Counted from the first letter of the stretch, positions 36,138-45,869 are shown. The stretch: 64,000 nucleotides of DNA from SCGC-AAA076-P13 sp964613455 (GCA_964613455.1 CAZTGS010000001.1:73633-137632), one strand, 5' to 3'. The notes: generated from the letters alone by a model not told the origin. Translations and numbers: made by a program.

Positions 36138-37389
36138 GCAAACGGATAATATTAGCCCCTAAATAATTTAGTTTCTCTTCAATTCTTTCATAGCCCCTAT
36201 CTATATGATAAATCCTATCTACTATCGTTTGACCCTCTGCACATAGACCTGCCAGAATAAGACTTGCAGATGCCCTCAAGTCTGTTGCCATAACTTCTGC
36301 ACCATAAATCTTATCAACACCCTTTACTATTGCCTGATTACCATTGATATTAATATCACAACCCATCCTGTTGAGCTCCTGTATATGCATAAATCGATTT
36401 TCAAAAACTGTTTCATATATATTTGAGGTGCCTTCAGCTATTGCATTTATAACTGAAAATTGAGCTTGCATATCAGTTGGGAACTCAGGAAATGGAGCTG
36501 TAGTAATATCAACTGGCTTTGGTTTATCTCTTTTCATGGATAACGAAATAGAATTTTCGTCAAATTTGATTTCTGCACCTGTTTCTTCGAGCTTTTGGAG
36601 TACTTTTCTTAATCTATCGGGATTAATTCCATTAATTAAAACCTCTCCTCTTGTTACTGCAGCTGCTACCAAGTATGTTCCAGCTTCAATTCTATCTGCA
36701 GGAATACTGAAAGTTGCTCCATTCAAAGCAGACACTCCTTCAATAACTATTTCATCAGTTCCAGCTCCTGTAATTTTTGCACCCATTTCATTTAAAAGTT
36801 CTGCTAGATCTTCAATTTCTGGTTCTTTTGCTACATTCGTTAAATAAGTGGTTCCTTTTGCCAGACATGCCGCCATCATTATATTTTCTGTCCCTGTAAC
36901 AGTTACTCCATCAAATTTTATTTTTGCTCCCACAAGTTCAGTGGCAGTTGCTTCTATGTAACCACTTTTAAGTTCTATTTTTGCACCAAGTTGTTCTAGA
37001 GCATCTAAATGGAAATTTACTGGTCTTGAGCCAATGGCGCAACCACCAGGAAGTGCAATCCTTGCTTTTCCATATTTTGCAACAAGAGGTCCAAGTACAA
37101 GAATCGATGCTCTCATAGTTTTTACTAACTCATATCTAGCTTCGGTATCTTTCAATTTATTGGAAGAAATAGTGAAATCCATATTTTCATTTAAAAGTAT
37201 TTCAGCGCCCATAGATCCAAGTAACTCAAACATTGTAGTAATATCTTGAAGATAAGGAAGATTTTTTAAAACTACGCTATCGTTGCAAAGAATCGTTGCA
37301 GCAATCATAGGCAATGCTGCATTTTTTGCTCCAGAACAAGTTATAGTTCCACTTAAAGAATTGCCACCATTTATTAAAAGTTTCTCCAT
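36130..37389 (-). CDS. murA: UDP-N-acetylglucosamine 1-carboxyvinyltransferase
   Basis: MurA is the first committed enzyme of peptidoglycan synthesis, transferring enolpyruvate from PEP. The active-site K22-N23 is in CSGAKNAALP and the catalytic, fosfomycin-targeted cysteine is C117 in LPGGCAIGSRPV. The DLRASASLILAGL block is near the C-terminus. The length of 419 residues is exactly typical. Its end overlaps the protease gene tail to tail by 8 bases. It follows ibaG by 2 bases. Confidence 0.97.
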   Translation of the reverse strand: MEKLLINGGNSLSGTITCSGAKNAALPMIAATILCNDSVVLKNLPYLQDITTMFELLGSMGAEILLNENMDFTISSNKLKDTEARYELVKTMRASILVLGPLVAKYGKARIALPGGCAIGSRPVNFHLDALEQLGAKIELKSGYIEATATELVGAKIKFDGVTVTGTENIMMAACLAKGTTYLTNVAKEPEIEDLAELLNEMGAKITGAGTDEIVIEGVSALNGATFSIPADRIEAGTYLVAAAVTRGEVLINGINPDRLRKVLQKLEETGAEIKFDENSISLSMKRDKPKPVDITTAPFPEFPTDMQAQFSVINAIAEGTSNIYETVFENRFMHIQELNRMGCDININGNQAIVKGVDKIYGAEVMATDLRASASLILAGLCAEGQTIVDRIYHIDRGYERIEEKLNYLGANIIRLPS

Positions 37390-37391
37390 TA

Positions 37392-37610
37392 TTATCCTAT
37401 TCTGGTTTCAATGCTTAGAGCATGAAGTACTCCTGATTCAAATTTATCTTTTAAAGGATTGAGTACTTTTTTATGTTGGTTTATTAATGACAAGCCTTGA
37501 AATGATGCTGATGAAACAATTAGTTTTAAATTGCATGAGTCACCACCAAATGAACACTCTGCATCTGGAATTTCTTTAATAATGATTTCCGTTAATAGAT
37601 CCCTATCCAC
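37392..37610 (-). CDS. ibaG: BolA family protein IbaG
   Basis: This 72-residue protein of the BolA fold has IKEIPDAECSFGGDSCNLKLIVSSASFQGLSLINQHKKVLNPL. The conserved H of NQHKKV is an iron-sulfur ligand in BolA-glutaredoxin complexes. The position between mlaC and murA identifies it as IbaG (YrbA). It overlaps mlaC by 8 bases. Confidence 0.9.
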   Translation of the reverse strand: MDRDLLTEIIIKEIPDAECSFGGDSCNLKLIVSSASFQGLSLINQHKKVLNPLKDKFESGVLHALSIETRIG

Positions 37611-38235
37611 TTATGCCTGCATCCCCAGCATCAGAAACCCAGCCTTTTAGAGTTAATTCTATATCACCATTATTTTTACTTGCTAATGCTTGAAACTGAT
37701 TCCTGAAAGTTAAGCCAAGATTCACACCATTTACAATAATATTCACTATCATCCATTCGTTATTCTTATTTTTTCTTAATTTATAAGATATTGGGTATTT
37801 GCTACTACCGGTATTAAGAATTTGCTTAACTTCTGAATTTTTTGAGGTAAGCAACTCAGGACTATCAAGAAAAATAGTTTCAATTGCTTGATTTTCCCAT
37901 TGAGCAAGAGTCTCGGCATATGTATCCAATAAGGAATCCTTAAAAATATTAACAAAATCTTTTCTTTGCTCTGTTGAGGATGCGGAATAATATTTTTTAC
38001 CCATGACAGTTGCCGCAACTAAGCGAAAATTGATCATAGGTTCGAATATTTCCTTGATTTTATTTTCATAAGCATCTCTGTCTTCAGTAAATAAATTTTT
38101 ATTTTCAATAAGAACTTGCACCATTTTTTGTGCATTTTTATCAATGAATATATGAGGATCTTCTTCAGAAGAAATCAATGGTGACCCCAACAGTAATAAA
38201 ACTGATAAAAAATAATTTTTGTGAAGCGCTAACAT
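37603..38235 (-). CDS. mlaC: Periplasmic phospholipid shuttle MlaC
   Basis: This 210-residue protein has an N-terminal signal peptide (about 1-22) and the MlaC/Ttg2D domain: EDRDAYENKIKEIFEPMINFRLVAATVMGKKYY, STEQRKDFVNIFKDSLLDTYAETL and NNEWMIVNIIVNGVNLGLTFRNQF. MlaC carries phospholipids between MlaA at the outer membrane and MlaFEDB at the inner membrane. None of mlaF, mlaE, mlaD or mlaB is next to it; kdsD lies divergently upstream. Confidence 0.92.
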   Translation of the reverse strand: MLALHKNYFLSVLLLLGSPLISSEEDPHIFIDKNAQKMVQVLIENKNLFTEDRDAYENKIKEIFEPMINFRLVAATVMGKKYYSASSTEQRKDFVNIFKDSLLDTYAETLAQWENQAIETIFLDSPELLTSKNSEVKQILNTGSSKYPISYKLRKNKNNEWMIVNIIVNGVNLGLTFRNQFQALASKNNGDIELTLKGWVSDAGDAGISG

Positions 38236-38280
38236 TGTTCTATTATAGCATTTAGATGATAATTAAAAGTCAGTAAACAT

Positions 38281-39243
38281 ATGAAAAAATTTAACTATAT
38301 AGGCTCTGCAAAACGAACATTTAAAGTAGAAGCAGATGCTATAAAGGGTTTATCAAACCAATTAAATAATAGCTTTTCACAATTATGTGATGCTGCCAGA
38401 TTTAATGATGGCAAATTTATTATTATGGGTGTTGGTAAATCAGGACATATAGGTCAAAAAATATCTGCGACTTTATCTAGTACTGGGACTGGTTCAATAT
38501 TCATTCATCCAACTGAAGCTGCTCATGGTGATATGGGCCTAATTGAAAAAAATGACATTATTTTTTTGATTTCGAATTCTGGTGAAACCGACGAAATTAT
38601 TAATATACTACCATCACTCAAAAGGCTTTCTTATAAAGTGGTTTCTTTGACAAGTAAGAGAAGTTCAACAATTGCTAAATCTTCAGATATTTCAGTGGTC
38701 ATAACTGCAAAAGAGGCATGTCCATTAGACCTAGCTCCAACATCATCTACAACTGCAGCTTTAGCATTTGGGGATGCTCTTGCAATTGCCTTACTCGAGT
38801 CTAAAGGTTTTACCAGAAACGATTTTGCTAGCTCACATCCAGCAGGAAAACTAGGAAAGAAACTAATCACACAGGTTCAACATATTATGCATAAGGGTAA
38901 AGAAGTGCCTTGCGTTGAGTCAACCACATTACTATCAAAAGCTCTAATAGAAATTACAGATAAAGGACTTGGCATTACTCTTGTTAAAAATAAATCTAAA
39001 ATTATTGGTATATTTACCGATGGTGATCTCAGGAGATGTTTGAACGAACAAGTTGATATTAACTCAACAAAAATTAAAGATGTTATGACTAAAAAGTTTA
39101 TAACTATTGAGTCTGAAACCTTAGCAATTGAAGCAGCTGAACTAATGGAAAAAAATAAGATATTTACCCTTGTTGTTATGCAAGGTTCAAAAAATGTGGG
39201 CGTTTTATCAATGCATGACTTAATTCAAGCTAGGATTCTTTAA
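38281..39243 (+). CDS. kdsD: Arabinose 5-phosphate isomerase
   Basis: KdsD converts ribulose 5-phosphate to arabinose 5-phosphate for Kdo synthesis. An SIS domain (IIMGVGKSGHIGQKISATLSSTG, HPTEAAHGDMG, ISNSGETDEI) is followed by two CBS domains (about 205-320). The length of 320 residues is typical. It heads kdsD-lptA-lptB-rpoN; the usual kdsC and lptC between kdsD and lptA are missing. Confidence 0.95.
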   Translation: MKKFNYIGSAKRTFKVEADAIKGLSNQLNNSFSQLCDAARFNDGKFIIMGVGKSGHIGQKISATLSSTGTGSIFIHPTEAAHGDMGLIEKNDIIFLISNSGETDEIINILPSLKRLSYKVVSLTSKRSSTIAKSSDISVVITAKEACPLDLAPTSSTTAALAFGDALAIALLESKGFTRNDFASSHPAGKLGKKLITQVQHIMHKGKEVPCVESTTLLSKALIEITDKGLGITLVKNKSKIIGIFTDGDLRRCLNEQVDINSTKIKDVMTKKFITIESETLAIEAAELMEKNKIFTLVVMQGSKNVGVLSMHDLIQARIL

Positions 39244-39657
39244 TTGTTTAGAAATAATATTCCTTTTTTTATACTAGCCCTAGGCCTCAATCTAAATGCT
39301 GAGATATCAATAAATAATCTTATAATTACTTCAGAATATGTTGAAATTAGTAAAGATCGTAATCAAGTTATCTTTCAAGACAAAGTTAAAATTGATTCAG
39401 GTACACTTGTAATTACTGCTGATGAAGCTTTATATGATGGCAGGAAAAAAATAATTACAGTCAAAGGCAACCCATCACTTATTGATTCTTTATTAAAAGA
39501 TCTAAGTTTTAGTGGAGAGGCTTCTAAAATAATTTTCTTTGCTAATAACAAAGTTCAGTTAGTTGGCAAAGCCAGTATGATTTATGACGATATAAACATT
39601 TCATCAAATGCTATAACCTTTAATCCTCAAAATGGTAGTATTTCATCCAATGATTAA
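39244..39657 (+). CDS. lptA: LptA-like periplasmic LPS transport protein
   Basis: This 137-residue protein has an N-terminal hydrophobic signal (FFILALGLNLNA) and one OstA/LptA domain: VEISKDRNQVIFQDKVKIDSGTLVITADEALYD and FSGEASKIIFFANNKVQLVGKASM. LptA bridges the periplasm for lipopolysaccharide. The start is a TTG immediately after the kdsD stop, and no ATG gives a full signal peptide. E. coli LptA has 185 residues. Its place before lptB supports the call. Confidence 0.85.
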   Translation: MFRNNIPFFILALGLNLNAEISINNLIITSEYVEISKDRNQVIFQDKVKIDSGTLVITADEALYDGRKKIITVKGNPSLIDSLLKDLSFSGEASKIIFFANNKVQLVGKASMIYDDINISSNAITFNPQNGSISSND

Positions 39658-39670
39658 TTCTTTATAAAAA

Positions 39671-40384
39671 ATGCTTGTTTTAAGAAATGTGAAAAAATCT
39701 ATCAAAGACAAAGTTATTGTCGATGATATTAGCTTTAGTATTCTTCCAGGTACTATTAATGGCTTGCTTGGCCCAAATGGTGCAGGCAAAACTACTACTT
39801 TCTATTTAATTGCAGGGTTGATAAAAAGTGATGATGGCGAAATATTATTTTCTGGAAATGATATTTCAAGCATGCCAATGCATAAAAGATCGAAATTAGG
39901 TATTAAATATCTTCCGCAAGAGCCTTCTATTTTTCAAAATTTATCTGTATATGAAAATCTCCTAGGATTAGCAGAAATTTCTTTTGATACTAAAGATGAA
40001 ATAAAAAGTTTTATAGACCAATCGATAGAAGAGTTTAAACTTTCAAAAATATTAAATTTAAAAGGTAGGCAGCTTTCTGGAGGTCAAAGAAGAAAAGTGG
40101 AAATTGCAAGAACTCTTGCAGCCGAGCCGAAAGTAATTCTTTTAGATGAACCATTCGCTGGTATAGATCCAATTGCAATTGATGAGATAAAGAACGTTTT
40201 GATATCCTTAAAAAATAAAGATATTGGTGTTTTGATTACAGATCATAATGTAAGAGAAGCTCTTGAAATATGTGATCAAGCTATTGTCATTAACAATGGG
40301 GGTATTATTGCTCATGGTCCAAAAGATGTACTTATTACTAATGAACTTGTTAAAAAAGTTTATCTAGGAAACATGTATAGCTAA
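39671..40384 (+). CDS. lptB: LPS export ABC transporter ATPase LptB
   Basis: The ATPase of the LPS extraction complex has Walker A GLLGPNGAGKTTTFY, Q-loop LPQEPSIF, signature LSGGQRRKVEIAR, Walker B VILLDEPFAGIDP and the switch histidine in ITDHNVRE. The length of 237 residues is normal. It lies 13 bases after lptA and 5 bases before rpoN. LptF and LptG, its membrane partners, are not in the window. Confidence 0.96.
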   Translation: MLVLRNVKKSIKDKVIVDDISFSILPGTINGLLGPNGAGKTTTFYLIAGLIKSDDGEILFSGNDISSMPMHKRSKLGIKYLPQEPSIFQNLSVYENLLGLAEISFDTKDEIKSFIDQSIEEFKLSKILNLKGRQLSGGQRRKVEIARTLAAEPKVILLDEPFAGIDPIAIDEIKNVLISLKNKDIGVLITDHNVREALEICDQAIVINNGGIIAHGPKDVLITNELVKKVYLGNMYS

Positions 40385-40389
40385 ATGAT

Positions 40390-41670
40390 ATGGCTATATC
40401 GCTTCTAAAAGATTTTAAACAAAAACAAAAAGTATCTTTAACACCATCTTTAAAGAAATCAATAGATCTTCTTCAGTTATCCAGATATGAATTAATTCAA
40501 AGAATTGATCAAGAAATTGATGTAAATCCTTTTATTGAAAAAGAAGAAATAACAGATGACTTGGATTTCGAGGAAGGCGGGATTAGAGCCAATGATTTTG
40601 ATTTTAATATAGCTGCATCGGAAAACTTACGAGAATCACTAATAAATCAAATAATTGATATTAAGTTAAACGCGCAATCAAAAGAAATAGCATTAGTTAT
40701 TATTGACTGTTTAGATGAGGCTGGAAAATTAGATGAAGAACTAGAGGGTATTAATGAGCTATTAAGTTTTGGTTGCAGCCATAAAGAAATAGAAAATATT
40801 TTAATGAATGTAATTCAGAATCTTGAACCTATAGGTGTGGGTTATAGAAATTTTAAAGAGTGTATTGGTATTCAAATAAATAGAAAGGTTCTTAATCAAG
40901 ATATAAAATTTATTTGCCAAAAAATATTATTTCAAAATGAGTCAGACGATATCGAGATAATTAAAAGCGAGCTACTGGGCCTTGGATATGAGTTAAAAGA
41001 TATTGAAACGTCTATAAGTGAAATTAAAAGTTGTGATTTAAGTCCTGGCCTTAATTATGGGGATATTAATTACATTGTTCCAGATTTAAAGATTCGCTTG
41101 GAGAAAAATTTATTATCAGTAAATTTTGTAACTGATAATTTTCCAAAAATAAAAATAGATTCTGATCTTATTCAAAATACAGTTTCTCAACTTAAAAAAA
41201 ATCCAAATATCAGCCTGTCTGAGAAAATTCAAGAGGCCAAATGGCTCATATCCTCGGTAAATAAAAGAAATGATACTGTATTGAGGGTTGGGGAGTTAAT
41301 TTGCAAAAAGCAAATATCTTTTTTAGCTGAGAATCCACTAAAAATTAATCCATTATCCAATAAACAGCTATCAGAAGAACTTGAACTTCACCCTTCTACA
41401 GTTTCAAGAATATTGAGATCTAAATATATTGATACTCCAAAAGGTATAATTTCTCTAAAATCATTACTGGCTTCTTCGGTTTCAAAAACACGAAGTGTCA
41501 CCCCTCTTCAATTAATGCAGCTTATTGAGATTGCTATAAGAGATGAAAAGGCTCCTAAAAGTGACAATAAAATTGCCTTTGAACTAAATAAACGAGGTTT
41601 TAATTTAGCTCGAAGAACCATATCAAAATATAGAAAAAAACTTAATATTCCATCATCAAGAAATAGATAG
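40390..41670 (+). CDS. rpoN: RNA polymerase sigma-54 factor
   Basis: This sigma factor has a Gln/Leu-rich activator-response region at the N-terminus (LTPSLKKSIDLLQLSRYELIQ), a core-binding middle domain, a helix-turn-helix (LSEELELHPSTVSRILRSKYI) and the RpoN box ARRTISKYR near the end. The length of 426 residues is slightly short (E. coli 477). I see no obvious -24/-12 promoter in the window, so its targets lie elsewhere. Confidence 0.95.
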   Translation: MAISLLKDFKQKQKVSLTPSLKKSIDLLQLSRYELIQRIDQEIDVNPFIEKEEITDDLDFEEGGIRANDFDFNIAASENLRESLINQIIDIKLNAQSKEIALVIIDCLDEAGKLDEELEGINELLSFGCSHKEIENILMNVIQNLEPIGVGYRNFKECIGIQINRKVLNQDIKFICQKILFQNESDDIEIIKSELLGLGYELKDIETSISEIKSCDLSPGLNYGDINYIVPDLKIRLEKNLLSVNFVTDNFPKIKIDSDLIQNTVSQLKKNPNISLSEKIQEAKWLISSVNKRNDTVLRVGELICKKQISFLAENPLKINPLSNKQLSEELELHPSTVSRILRSKYIDTPKGIISLKSLLASSVSKTRSVTPLQLMQLIEIAIRDEKAPKSDNKIAFELNKRGFNLARRTISKYRKKLNIPSSRNR

Positions 41671-41699
41671 TTTTTTATACTTTAAGTTAGAATCAATTT

Positions 41700-43040
41700 A
41701 TGGAAAATATTAATAGCAAAAAAAATCTTCAGATTATTTTAGATGATTCATCAAATCTTTCGTTAAATCAGATAAAAAGACTATTAAATAAAATGTCTTC
41801 TCCAGAAATTGCTCATGCACTTGAATCTTCTCCCCCAGAACAAAGAAAGTTATTATTTTCTTTGCTGGAAACAAATGAAGAAGGTGATGTACTTGCTGAC
41901 TTAGGTGAAGAGATTCAACAAGATCTAATATCCAATATATCGAATGAAGAATTGACTGAAGCTGTTAAAGAACTTGAGCTTGATGAGATAGTGGATATTC
42001 TTCACAACCTTCCAGAAGAGAGAATGAATAATATTCTTTCTAAAATGTCTCTAAGAGATAGGACAAGAATCGAGCTGGGTCTTATCTATCCAGATAACAC
42101 CGCTGGAGGTCTATTAAATAATGATGTCATTAGTGTTAGGCCCAGTCATACAGTAGAGGTCGTAATAAGTTACTTGAGAGGTCAGGAAGAGCTACCAGAT
42201 AATACAGATAAAATTTTTGTTGTAACAAAAGAAGATCAATATGTCGGTGAACTATCCATCAGTAAGATTATTACAAGCGACCCCTCTTTGACTGTTCGTG
42301 AGATTATGGAAACTGATATTATTCCAATGTCAGTCGAACAAGATGATAAAGAAGTAGCAATAATCTTTGAAAGAAATGATTTAATTTCTTCTGCTGTTAT
42401 AGACTCAAATGGAAAACTTTTAGGAAGAATCACAATTGATGATGTTGTTGATGTTATAAGGGAAGATGCTGACCAGAACTTTCTTGGTATGGCAGGAGTT
42501 GCAGAAGATACTTTTGCGCCTCCAGGTAGAGCAGCAAAGAGTAGAGTTTTTTGGCTAAGTATGAATCTTTTTACTGCCTTTATTGCATCCATGACTATAA
42601 ATATTTTTCAGGATGTTCTTGAACAAATCGTATATCTTGCAGTTCTTATGCCTATAGTTGCTAGCATGGGGGGTGTTGCAGCCACTCAAACATTAACTAT
42701 CGTCCTTCGAGGTCTTACTTTGGAGCAAATTAATTCATCGAATCTTAGATGGTTGTTTAAAAGAGAGTTAGCAGTATCAATCATTAACGGAATTGTTCTT
42801 TCGATTATGGTTGGTCTTATAACCTACTTTTGGTTTGGAGAAATTATTCTAGCTATACTTATTTCATGTGCATTAATTATTAATCTTATAAGTTCTGTAG
42901 TTGCCGGAATATTTGTTCCACTTGTATTGAGGAAAATGAATCAGGACCCTGCTATAGCAGGAAGTGTAGTTGTAACAACTGTTACAGATGTGGTTGGGTT
43001 TCTATCATTCTTGGGACTTGCAACAATCTTCTTAATTTAA
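41700..43040 (+). CDS. mgtE: Magnesium transporter MgtE
   Basis: This 446-residue protein has the MgtE plan: an N-terminal helical domain (about 1-125), a pair of CBS domains (about 130-250) that sense cytosolic magnesium, and five C-terminal membrane helices. Signature blocks are YPDNTAGGLLNNDVISVRP, MPIVASMGGVAATQTLTI and GSVVVTTVTDVVGF. It follows rpoN by 29 bases, where most relatives have hpf and ptsN. Its stop overlaps yhdP tail to tail by 9 bases. Confidence 0.94.
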   Translation: MENINSKKNLQIILDDSSNLSLNQIKRLLNKMSSPEIAHALESSPPEQRKLLFSLLETNEEGDVLADLGEEIQQDLISNISNEELTEAVKELELDEIVDILHNLPEERMNNILSKMSLRDRTRIELGLIYPDNTAGGLLNNDVISVRPSHTVEVVISYLRGQEELPDNTDKIFVVTKEDQYVGELSISKIITSDPSLTVREIMETDIIPMSVEQDDKEVAIIFERNDLISSAVIDSNGKLLGRITIDDVVDVIREDADQNFLGMAGVAEDTFAPPGRAAKSRVFWLSMNLFTAFIASMTINIFQDVLEQIVYLAVLMPIVASMGGVAATQTLTIVLRGLTLEQINSSNLRWLFKRELAVSIINGIVLSIMVGLITYFWFGEIILAILISCALIINLISSVVAGIFVPLVLRKMNQDPAIAGSVVVTTVTDVVGFLSFLGLATIFLI

Positions 43041-45383
43041 TCTATCTAACTCTGGGTTATCGACTGTTCCATTTACTTTAAAGGATATTGTAGAAACATT
43101 ATCAAGAGTACTTTCAAAAATATTCTCTAATACTAGTCCACCAGCTAGCGCTGGCATGCCTCCAAAAATTGCTGCATACCATGGGATATTTTCAGAAATT
43201 TTTAATCTCATTGATAGATCTAAATTTAGTTCATTCAATTCTCCATCATTATTCTTAGATATTTCACCTAGCCATTCCATACTAGCCTCGTCTGTTTCTA
43301 AGATTATTGGTGATGAAATAAAACCTCTATTCTGAGAAAAATAAATAGATCCAGCAGCTCTATTTATTTCTAAAGCATTCTGATTGGCATTACTAAAGTT
43401 TTGGTTACCCATTCCATCAAATATTGCATTTAAGTTGAATACCCTTAAGGCTTTAAGGAAAGTTGTATTTGGCATATCTCCATCCATACTCAGATCCTTA
43501 ACAAGAAATTCAATGCCTCCTTCTAAATTTAATAATTTACTAAGGCTGTTCCATTGGATATTAAGATCGGTTTTTAAAAAACTAAAATCGTAACTTGAGA
43601 TGCTTGTGAGAGTATTTATTGAGTTATCTATTTCAAAGGATCCCTTAATTTTATATAAATCTCGCTCACTATTAAAACTTATATAAGCTTTTTCACCATT
43701 CTTGTTTGTGCCAATTTTGAAAATGCTACTTGTAATATTAATATTATCTAAAGTTAATATATTTTTGTTTTTCAATAAGTAGAAATCAATTTCTTCTAAT
43801 ATATCATTTTGAGTTTTTATATTTTTACCTATAAATCTCATATTAATATCTCTAGAACTTTTCCCTATTTTGCTGTCTAGGAGATTTAATCCTTTAAGCA
43901 AGAATTCTGAATTTATAAGATTTACTTTTGTAAAATTATTTTTATCTATTTTTATATTGCCATTAAGGTTTTTTCCTAAAATATTTATAAAAGTATCATT
44001 TTTATTAATAGACACATCGAATACTTGATTTGTATAAATATTTTCAAACAAATTAAATTGTTGAGCATATATCTGAATTGATTTAATAAAAGATTCGTTG
44101 CTTGAAGATGAATTAAAAATAAAATCTTCGAAATTAGCTTCGGGCAAATCAAGATATACATAAAAACCATCTATATGATTTTTTGCGTTTATTTTAGTAT
44201 CAAAATAATTACCAAAAGAAAAATATCCATTATTTGTATTATCTATAAAGGCTGCAAATTTAATATTCTTGATGTCATAAGATGGTTTAGACATATCTTC
44301 AATAAAAATACGTGTATTTAAGGGCAGGCCTTTATCTTTTTTAAGATTAGTTAATGAAGATATTATCTCAGTTCCTTGAAGATTTGACTTTAACTCCATA
44401 GAAATATTTTTCTTATCTATTCGCATTAGTGAAGAAAAAACCTCACTTCCATTGAAAGATAAAAATGTATTTGATTTAAGCAGACTATTCATATTTATTG
44501 AGATGTCAGACCTAATAGATATTACCTTATCAATACCATACGAGAGGCTACCGCTAATGTTTTGATCTGGGATAGCAGAACGAAAAAAACCATAAAGAGA
44601 TTGATCAAGATTTGAGAAAGCAGTCGCAAATATTTCGGTGACCTTGAAGCCTGATTTGTTAACTAGTAGTGATTTTTTTAATTCGATTCTAGTAATTCTT
44701 TTAGTTTTATTATTTTTATAGTCGAATGATCCTTTTGTATCTAGATTAAGTTTAATGTCGGAGTCAGAAAAAGAGCTTAAATTTATAAGATTAGCATCCT
44801 CAATCATCTCTTCATCAAGCCAATGATTAGTAGAGTAAAAAATTTTATTTAAAGAAGGATTTACTAAAGCATCTATTTTTTTGTATGGAATATTATTAAC
44901 CTTTCCATTGTTAAAGCTTATTAATGTATTACTAGATTGAGCAAAAATCTCAAAAGTTTTTGCAGAAATGGAGAGACTATCATTTTTATAAGTTAAATTA
45001 TCTCCTTTTATTATGAACGCTTCATAACCATTTTTTGATGAGCTAGAGTTTATTTTAAATGAGCTTATTTCGAGCATAGATAAAACTAAATATTTATTCT
45101 TTAAAGATTCTAGTAGCTTGATGCCTATCCTAATTTTGGGAACATAAACAATATTTTTTAAGTTTTTATCATAAATACTAAGTTCATCTATTTCATAATT
45201 TAGATTTAAAAAACTTTTATTTGATTTTATTGAATTAGTACTTATAGAATATTCTGAAATAAGAATTTTGTCTGCAACAAGCAATATGGCGCCAGGTTTA
45301 TAAAGCATAACCGTAACAAACATTACTAAAGATAAGGTGATTAGTCCGATAAAAAATAACAATGATTTCTTAAAAAAATTCAT
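43032..45383 (-). CDS. yhdP: YhdP-like AsmA-family lipid transport protein, shortened
   Basis: An N-terminal membrane anchor (about 7-28) is followed by a long beta-rich periplasmic region of repeating strand patterns, as in AsmA/TamB/YhdP bridge proteins that move phospholipids to the outer membrane. The C-terminus carries the DUF3971 pattern: LKALRVFNLNAIFDGM, INRAAGSIYFSQNRGFI and IPWYAAIFGGMPALAGGLVLE. It lies downstream of mreBCD as in E. coli, with maf and rng absent. At 783 residues it is well below E. coli YhdP (1266). Confidence 0.85.
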   Translation of the reverse strand: MNFFKKSLLFFIGLITLSLVMFVTVMLYKPGAILLVADKILISEYSISTNSIKSNKSFLNLNYEIDELSIYDKNLKNIVYVPKIRIGIKLLESLKNKYLVLSMLEISSFKINSSSSKNGYEAFIIKGDNLTYKNDSLSISAKTFEIFAQSSNTLISFNNGKVNNIPYKKIDALVNPSLNKIFYSTNHWLDEEMIEDANLINLSSFSDSDIKLNLDTKGSFDYKNNKTKRITRIELKKSLLVNKSGFKVTEIFATAFSNLDQSLYGFFRSAIPDQNISGSLSYGIDKVISIRSDISINMNSLLKSNTFLSFNGSEVFSSLMRIDKKNISMELKSNLQGTEIISSLTNLKKDKGLPLNTRIFIEDMSKPSYDIKNIKFAAFIDNTNNGYFSFGNYFDTKINAKNHIDGFYVYLDLPEANFEDFIFNSSSSNESFIKSIQIYAQQFNLFENIYTNQVFDVSINKNDTFINILGKNLNGNIKIDKNNFTKVNLINSEFLLKGLNLLDSKIGKSSRDINMRFIGKNIKTQNDILEEIDFYLLKNKNILTLDNINITSSIFKIGTNKNGEKAYISFNSERDLYKIKGSFEIDNSINTLTSISSYDFSFLKTDLNIQWNSLSKLLNLEGGIEFLVKDLSMDGDMPNTTFLKALRVFNLNAIFDGMGNQNFSNANQNALEINRAAGSIYFSQNRGFISSPIILETDEASMEWLGEISKNNDGELNELNLDLSMRLKISENIPWYAAIFGGMPALAGGLVLENIFESTLDNVSTISFKVNGTVDNPELDRLN

Positions 45384-45386
45384 TTC

Positions 45387-45869
45387 TTATAGCGTATTAC
45401 TTTTAAATAAGCTTGGTAGTAATAATCTACGAAGTGTTACTAAATAGCATAAAAATGTATTAACAAAAAAACTAAAGATCAAATTTTGATAAGAAAAATT
45501 AGAAATATTGACAAATAAATTACTAAATCCTATATAAAAAAATGAAGAAACACCAAAGAAGATAGCTATTTGAAAATAAGAAAATAACTTAAAGGCGTTA
45601 GAATAATTATTGATAAAGTATGTCATTAAACAAAATAAAATTGCATTAAGTCCAAAAAATACCCCAGATATTAAATCAACGAAAAGGCCCATACTAAATG
45701 AAAAGAATGGAGATGGATTTGTTTTTGAGGTATATGAAATATAACTAAAAACAAGAAATGTTAAGGGTATATTTATATAGAATAGAATGAGAATTGGTGA
45801 AATATAGGATTCTAAAATATTTGTAAAGAATAAGATTATTAAAATACGTATTAAACTCATTTGATTCAT
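45387..45869 (-). CDS. mreD: Rod shape protein MreD
   Basis: This 160-residue, almost entirely hydrophobic protein has about five membrane segments and the FSFSMGLFVDLISGVFFGLNAI motif typical of MreD. It overlaps mreC by 4 bases and precedes yhdP by 3. Confidence 0.9.
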   Translation of the reverse strand: MNQMSLIRILIILFFTNILESYISPILILFYINIPLTFLVFSYISYTSKTNPSPFFSFSMGLFVDLISGVFFGLNAILFCLMTYFINNYSNAFKLFSYFQIAIFFGVSSFFYIGFSNLFVNISNFSYQNLIFSFFVNTFLCYLVTLRRLLLPSLFKSNTL

